A DNA stretch of 24,040 nucleotides from the NCBI GenBank assembly GCA_964058805.1, contig CAXKVV010002068.1:1-24040 (forward strand), given 5' to 3'. Origin of the DNA: Schoenoplectus triqueter (taxonomy: Eukaryota > Streptophyta > Magnoliopsida > Poales > Cyperaceae). Each line of letters begins with the position of its first letter. Positions within the stretch are counted from its first letter, which is position 1. The translations under genes and the position numbers were made by a program. Below the pieces are notes generated by a model. The model was not told where the DNA came from and did not search any database. It saw only the letters and a program-made list of their open reading frames with translations. Below, in pieces: positions 19,001 to 24,040 of the stretch.

Positions 19001-19499
19001 TGTGGTAATTTTGTTTTTCCTTTACTATAGTTTAAGGTACCATCAATTATGCAATTTAGATACTGTCAACTCTCAGTTACAGGATTAAGCCTCAATTATG
19101 CAACTGAGTCTAATTAACCGTTGATGGTGTAATAAATCCCTAATTATCCTCAATTTTAACCATGGTTGAGCAATTGGCCTAATAACAAACATTCAGCTGC
19201 ATAGTGTAATTTTAGCTCAGAACAAGAAAATAAAAACAAAAAAAAAACAAAAATAGATTTGCCTAGTGTGGTTATGTTGAGCATCAGTGCATTACAAAAC
19301 CAATCAACAGACACTGGTATTGATTTGCCTTTGTGTTAACCACTGGTATCTATAAATTTTAAGAGGTTATTCTATTAACTCTTTGACTCAGAAACATGGT
19401 ATGGTGAAAGAGGGAGAAGAAGTGGCCCTTCTTCAAAGTGGCAAACGACCAATTTGGAGGTCACAATCAACTCATAATATTCAGGTGAGGAAAGTCTAA
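13051..19499 (+). CDS. PKP-BETA1: Plastidic pyruvate kinase, beta subunit (12 exons)
   Basis: Pyruvate kinase converts phosphoenolpyruvate and ADP to pyruvate and ATP. The plastid alpha/beta complex feeds fatty-acid synthesis. Exons: 13051-13287, 14098-14388, 15022-15187, 16040-16174, 16387-16497, 16817-16905, 17187-17249, 17558-17733, 18334-18436, 18659-18807, 18896-19004, 19392-19499. All introns are GT-AG and phases agree, giving 578 aa. Residues 1-60 are Ser/Arg/Ala-rich and acid-poor, like a transit peptide. The core begins at [10 protein letters not shown] (110-119). Further motifs are NMSHGDH (141-147), MLDTKGPEVRSG (172-183), the family signature VIVKIES (321-327, catalytic Lys324 and metal-binding Glu326), ARGDLGAE (347-354), ATNMLESM (381-388) and SGETAHGK (416-423). 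It closely resembles Arabidopsis PKp-beta1 from memory. No frame lesion was found. The start is the first ATG of an MAQ-type N-terminus. An alternative 3' splice changes only the last four residues. Confidence 0.93.
13288..14097 (+). other. Pyruvate kinase intron 1
   Basis: An 810-bp intron (GTTGCT ... TTTACCAG) separates the transit-peptide exon from the first catalytic exon. A frame runs on from exon 1 to 13386 but is read-through. Nothing else was recognised. Confidence 0.85.
14389..15021 (+). other. Pyruvate kinase intron 2
   Basis: A 633-bp intron inside the codon context DTK|GPE, with donor GTTTTA and acceptor CCTCAG. It is AT-rich with no recognised element. Confidence 0.85.
15279..15685. 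mobile_element. Tourist-like MITE candidate in intron 3
   Basis: Left terminus GGGTCTGTTTGTTTG and right terminus (minus strand) GGACTGTTTGTTTCC form an imperfect inverted repeat. Flanking trinucleotides TTA and TTT resemble the TWA-type duplication of PIF/Harbinger elements, but they differ by one base. The 407-bp length and lack of a transposase fit a MITE. A minus-strand frame of 119 codons across it has no recognisable domain. It lies wholly in intron 3 (15188-16039). Confidence 0.5.
16638..16653 (+). repeat. G16 tract in intron 5
   Basis: An uninterrupted run of 16 G follows a T-run and GTGGGGCGT. It could form a G-quadruplex in the pre-mRNA, and its length is likely uncertain in any assembly. 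On the other strand it creates a spurious proline-rich open frame. Confidence 0.9.
17378..17418 (+). repeat. T24-G17 homopolymer junction in intron 7
   Basis: A run of 24 T is followed at once by 17 G, about 140 bp before the exon 8 acceptor. Two abutting long homopolymers are unusual. They may be the remains of a poly-T/poly-G microsatellite or a sequencing artefact in length. Confidence 0.9.
17734..18333 (+). other. Pyruvate kinase intron 8
   Basis: A 600-bp intron with strong donor GTAAGT and acceptor TTTTACAG; it splits the Lys codon of AHGK. No element was recognised in it. Confidence 0.85.
18536..18557 (+). repeat. 22-bp copy of exon 10 sequence in intron 9
   Basis: TTTGCATACCATGACACAAT(GA) matches exon 10 positions 18677-18698 with one mismatch (21 of 22). 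In the exon this encodes FAYHATM. No usable splice sites flank the intronic copy, so it is a partial duplication and not a spare exon. Confidence 0.8.
19005..19391 (+). other. Pyruvate kinase intron 11
   Basis: A 387-bp intron between SYLV and KHGM, with donor GTAATT and acceptor TGACTCAG. It contains two CAATTATGCAA copies (about 60 bp apart) and an A-rich run near 19240. No gene or clear transposon. Confidence 0.8.
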
Positions 19500-19863
19500 A
19501 TAAACCACCGGTTATACCCAAGGCATTATCCAAGAGTGCAAGGCAGTGACTATTTCTGACAGAAGGGGGTTAAGGCTATAGGTTTTACTGTTTGCTTAGT
19601 GTGGTGAACCAGAACAGGTGAGGTTTTAGTTGTGTTGTAGTTTGTTTTTTCATTTTTTGGTTTATTTATGTTTTTATTTTCCCATATTTTGTCAACTTTG
19701 GATATTCTATTTATATCTTATAATAAAACAATAATTTGTTTTCACTTTTGATGTTGTGATGATAATTTCCATTTTCTAATTAGTTTTTGTTATGTTTCCG
19801 TATTCTCGAGACACAATGTTTAACTATACTGTTCTAACTTCTTGTTCTTGTCCTGTTCCCCAG
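19485..19863 (+). other. Retained or alternative terminal intron
   Basis: CAG|GTGAGG at 19484/19485 is a good donor, and a long pyrimidine tract ending CCCCAG at 19863 is a strong acceptor. Read through, the donor codes VRKV then TAA (19497-19499). Spliced, the mRNA codes TTIE then TAG (19864-19878). Both give 578 aa. Confidence 0.6.
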
Positions 19864-20110
19864 ACGACTATTGAGTAGGTGCAAAATGGCTCCTTCAATT
19901 TCCCTTTTTGAATCAAAGGTATTTCTGTATTGGAAAGAAAATGGATATTAGTAGAGAACTTTATGCAAAACGTTAATCATAGACACGGCAGGGATGTGTA
20001 CCCTGCTAGTGGTTTTTGCTGGAGTCTCACAACTACCAACTTCCTGTTCGCCATCTTTCCAAAAGCATTCGAGTAATAAAAACATTGACCTCGGCTGTAT
20101 GGCATCGTGG
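19500..20110 (+). terminator. 3' UTR and candidate polyadenylation region
   Basis: AATAAA-type signals occur at 19722-19727 and 20075-20080. The first lies in T-rich sequence typical of plant far-upstream elements but falls inside the alternative intron. The second would serve the spliced form. The real cleavage site cannot be fixed from sequence. Confidence 0.45.
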
Positions 20111-20789
20111 GATTTGGTATATTTTTGGGTTATTTTTATATATGAAAAATAAAAAATTGAAATTATAAAAGAAAAAATTATTTTAAAAAATTTCCAAAAA
20201 AGAAGGGTTGAGACTGGCTTTCTGGTCGTTTATTGAAATTTAACGTTCTTGGAATTTTTGAAAAAACTCATAAAGTGCTCCAATCACTTCTTTCGGAGAC
20301 CAACTATACACAACGTAATTTCAATCAGGGAAAAAAATAATAAGACGTATGATAAGAAATTTGAGATAGAAATCGCACATGGTTTTGAAAACATCCAAAG
20401 GTTTTGACTGTTCAGTTATTCATTTCACTAATTTCGTTAAACATCTTTAGTTTGTCCAAAAAAAGTTTTCTATTATTTTTTTAGAGCGAATCTACTGTGT
20501 AAGTCAAGCTCACGTTAGCTCTTAACGAGTTTAACTAATTTTTTTTTTAATTAATTGTCTTCAAATATTGAGTTATGTTGCACAATAAAAATTTTGATAT
20601 CAATTTTTTTAATCGTTTTAAGCTCTTTATTTTTGAATTTTTTTGAAGAGACCAACTAACTGTACCCAGATCTGTATCCCAACTGAAAAAGTCGTTGACT
20701 ATGTTCTCGAACATCAACAGACCGTCCGTCTGTGGATGATCATCAAAGTCTTAAAATCGGAAGTCCAAAGTCTTAATACTGGAGAAACA
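20111..20789. other. AT-rich intergenic DNA, nothing recognised
   Basis: No credible gene. A GACCGTCCGTCTGTGGATGA segment near 20719 is echoed in diverged form near 21505, where sequence like the tandem unit also resumes. It may mark the head of a larger degenerate repeat. Confidence 0.45.
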
Positions 20790-21330
20790 AAATCATAATA
20801 TCTAATATATCAAGTAATATTTTAAACTTAACATTTATATTTAGACGACAATCAAGATATGAGCAAGTATTTATATATGAATCTCAATATTTTAAAATTA
20901 AATGTTTAAGTCTTAACAAAAAAATACGATGTCTAATATATGATATTACAAATTATATTTTGAATTAAAATTTTATATTTGAGTGACAATCGGAATATTT
21001 ACAAATATTTATACTTGAAACTCATTATCTTAAAACTGAATATCTCAAGTATTAAGATAAGGAATAAGATGTCTTAATATTTAATATTACAAGTTATATT
21101 TTGAACTTAAAATTTATATTTGAGCATCCATCAGAATATGAACAAGTTTATATATCTAAGTTTTAATGTGCTAAAATCAATGTTTCAATTCTTGACACAT
21201 AAAAAATGACGTTTTAATATCTAATATTACAAGTCATAATTTTGAATTTAAAAATTATATTTAGGAGGTCATCAGGATATGAACAAGTTTATATCTCTAA
21301 ATTATAATGTCTTAAAACATAAGTCAACAT
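20790..21330. repeat. Diverged ~140-bp tandem repeat, about four copies
   Basis: Units share an order of short blocks: TCTAATATTAC, AAGTTATATTTTGAA, TTTATATTTGAG, CATCAGAATATGAACAAG and TATATCTAAGTTTTAATG. The block ATTACAA recurs at about 20945, 21085 and 21225 (140-bp steps), with a more diverged copy starting near 20800. Non-coding and AT-rich, it looks like a decayed minisatellite. Confidence 0.7.
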
Positions 21331-24040
21331 TAATTATTTATTCTTTTATTTGAATATCGAAGAGAGTTGTACAATTGAATTTCTATCTTGGATAAGTCAA
21401 CAACAATAAGGATTTAATGTCCATTTTTACACAAAGGCAAAAATAACCACCTGACGAAGTCAAACTGCTTTCTAAATAATAACAACTCTTCTGAAACTCT
21501 CTAGACCGTTCTATGGATGATATTCAAAGTCTTAATATTTAATATTAAAGCCTTACGAATTGTCATATGATATTTTAATACATAATGTATAAGTCATTTT
21601 TATCCTTAAAAAATATAAAAATTTCAAATATTTACTTAATATTATTTAAACTAAATCCTTATATCCAATGTAACAACTAAGAAATGAAGTCTTAACAAAA
21701 TTTATCTAAAATAATATTCATGTAATTCATATTCGATATAAAATTTCTTAAATAAAGTCTTAAAAATCTAGCATTAGAAGTTTTAAAATCATTTGTCTGA
21801 TATCTTAATATATATTAATATAAGCCTTACTTTTAACTTTGAATAATATATAATTCAAAAAATATTCACCGAACGCTCCTAGACCCAAATCTCTATACTT
21901 AATTATTCTTGTCTTAAAATTTAACAATCAAAATTTTAATACTGATTAATAAGTCATATTTAACTTTAAAGGATATAAAATTTTATAATATTTTCTAAAT
22001 ATATATATTCTTATTATCTTAACTAAGATTTTATAATTGATAAATTTATATTTAGTATTTGTTTTAATATCTTAAGACCTTACAATTTATATTTATAAAA
22101 AAATGATCTCAATGAAAAAATATATTTTTATATCTCATATCATTAAGTCATAATATTGTCAATAATATGTAATAGATGTGTAACACAAAATAATATTTTT
22201 AAAATAATTAAAAAAATAGATTTAACATTGAATATAAATAAGTCTTAATATCTACCATAGCACATATTAATATATCATTCAAAACATAATTTTTAGTTTA
22301 GTCTTAATTTTCACTACTACAAATAAATCTAAATATATACTACATACACGCTTTAATATGTATTATAAATAATTCTTCATATTTATTGATTAAAATTTAT
22401 ATTAATATATTATTTATAATATAATTTATAGTTTAGTCTTAATTTTCATTAGTACAAATAATATATTTTTTGTTAGTTTTGTGTTGAAATTCCTTCAATC
22501 TCAATTCTCAATATTACGATCCAATTTTTTATATTTTGTATAATAAAATTTTATACCTAGTATAATTAAGTCTTCATATCTATTATACTAAATCTGACAC
22601 ATATTTATTTAGTATAATAAAATATCCTTCTTGTATTCTCTCATATCTCTCAACCAATTCATTCGAATGAATACTCAAATTTTACCTTCTCACTTCTAGA
22701 AATTGGTCTAGATCCACTTCTTGATTAACTGAGCTTCAAAATATGAGTTTTAATATATTCTCTTTGTGCATGAGAAGTGAAATGGTGATCCGAACATTTA
22801 GAACATTAGAGCACTTTCTTAAAGCTTCACATATCATCTCCTTTGTGTAGAGAAAATATTTGATCAATCGATTGAGACTCACATGTACTAGATCGCTCCA
22901 ATTAAATTTCTAACCGAGATATTTTCTCCCTTAATTTCTCCCAAACCAGTGATCCATTTCATGTATAATTTAGCTTATTGTGTTCTCCTCATCGCTAGTT
23001 TTCCAACGATATATAGCATAAATGATAACTCTCAAAGATAAAGGATATACAAGTTGAGCTATAGAATAACATTTAGAAAGTAGTTAGGTTAATTAAGATA
23101 GTTGAGCTATAGAATGAGATATAGAAGTTGGGTATAAGAAAATTTTCTCTTTTTTGAAAGTTATCTATTTTCATATGAAAATATTCATTCTTTTATTATT
23201 ACTTTAGAGTCATCTTAAAAAAACTGAAATAAATATTATAAAACTCAAAAATAAAAATAAAATTATTCTGTAAGATTTTGATTAGGTATATTTTTTGGTT
23301 GAGCTAATCAAAGTCTTTGGTAGATTTACTTTTAAAACTCACAGTACTAATAAAATGGGGCCCTTAATTTTTTTTTCTTATGATCCCTTTGAATCTCATC
23401 TCTATCTCTACTATTTATTAATCACGTAAGTGTTCTGATCCTGCAACGGTCCAAATTTTTTGTTGAATTTCTAGAGCTAATATCAATCATCATATTGAGT
23501 TATTCGTCAAATAATGTTACTATCTCTATGATCATTTATGTTGAAGTTATAATTTTCTTTTAATTTTGATTGTTACACGAAATGCTGCATAATTTAGGAG
23601 TACAATTGCTCTATTTTTTTAGATTTCCATCAATTATTAATTTTAACTTTTCTCAAATTCTGAATGTACATGTTCCTCTCAATTCTGTATTTATTATATA
23701 TTAGTTATATATTCATGATTAAAATTTACATTAATTACTAAATTATCTTCATTTTTATTTTTTTTCTTTTCACATGAAGATATGAATTTATATATTTTAA
23801 AAAAATATCACCGTAACAATATATGGACAAAATATTAGTAACAAATATATAGATTTATGTGTTTTGCATTCATCCCCAACTTGCGAAGCGATCTTGAAAT
23901 GGCATCAGATTTGATTTGCGTTGTCATGTTTACTCCCGGGCCACAGAATCCATGAATTAGTACATACGGGCAAATATAAAAATGGTTCTATTATTTGTAC
24001 ACGAGGAAAAATGAATCATATACGTATGATGAAGTAGAGG
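21331..24040. other. Long AT-rich intergenic stretch
   Basis: Mostly A/T-rich sequence with scattered echoes of the preceding repeat (GTCTTAATAT-type words) up to about 22600. No open frame of interest was seen. The last ~170 bp are less AT-rich, but the short frame there ends quickly and I assign nothing. Confidence 0.5.

Noticed and set aside
23890..23960. Start of another gene at the right edge
   Set aside because: The ATGGCATCAG frame stops after about 16 codons and resembles nothing I know.
1..24040. CRISPR arrays, prokaryotic operons, phage defence or biosynthetic clusters
   Set aside because: Spliced genes and plant transposons make this a plant nuclear locus; no regularly spaced identical repeats with unique spacers are present.

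Overview
The window is plant nuclear DNA, most likely from a eudicot. It is AT-rich, has GT-AG introns, Ty1/copia, hAT and MITE-type elements, and a plastid-targeted pyruvate kinase gene. I cannot name the species. There is no prokaryotic-style operon or defence locus here.

Left part (1-8675): a decayed, intron-containing TIMELESS-like gene lies on the minus strand. Three exon remnants are visible (exon A 8675-8649 plus 3811-3686, exon B 2987-2835, exon C 1698-1380). They carry several frameshifts and stops. A complete but coding-dead Ty1/copia retrotransposon (3817-8648, 278-bp LTRs, 5-bp duplication AGAAC) sits inside exon A. A 623-bp non-autonomous hAT-like element with an 8-bp duplication (ACCTGACA) sits in the intron between exons B and C. 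At the left edge, a second LTR-type element is suggested by a 14-nt initiator-tRNA-Met primer-binding match.

Middle (8676-12900): AT-rich intergenic DNA with a possible solo LTR, a foldback or MITE with about 80-bp arms, a second MITE candidate and small tandem duplications. No gene was recognised.

Right-centre (12901-20100): an apparently intact 12-exon gene on the plus strand for the plastidic pyruvate kinase beta subunit. Its CDS runs 13051-19499 and predicts 578 aa. Two copies of the WRI1-type AW-box pattern lie 75-137 bp upstream of the ATG. Its last exon has two competing ends: read-through to a conserved-looking VRKV terminus, or splicing to a TTIE terminus of the same length.

Right end (20100-24040): very AT-rich sequence with a diverged ~140-bp tandem repeat and no recognisable gene.

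As I recall, Arabidopsis TIMELESS (AT5G52910) and PKP-BETA1 (AT5G52920) are adjacent genes. The dead TIMELESS next to a live PKp-beta gene would then be old microsynteny in which one partner is being lost, perhaps by fractionation after genome duplication. I found no convincing new molecular system. The most informative signals are the TIMELESS decay, the exact exon insertion, the paired AW-boxes and the two-way C-terminus.
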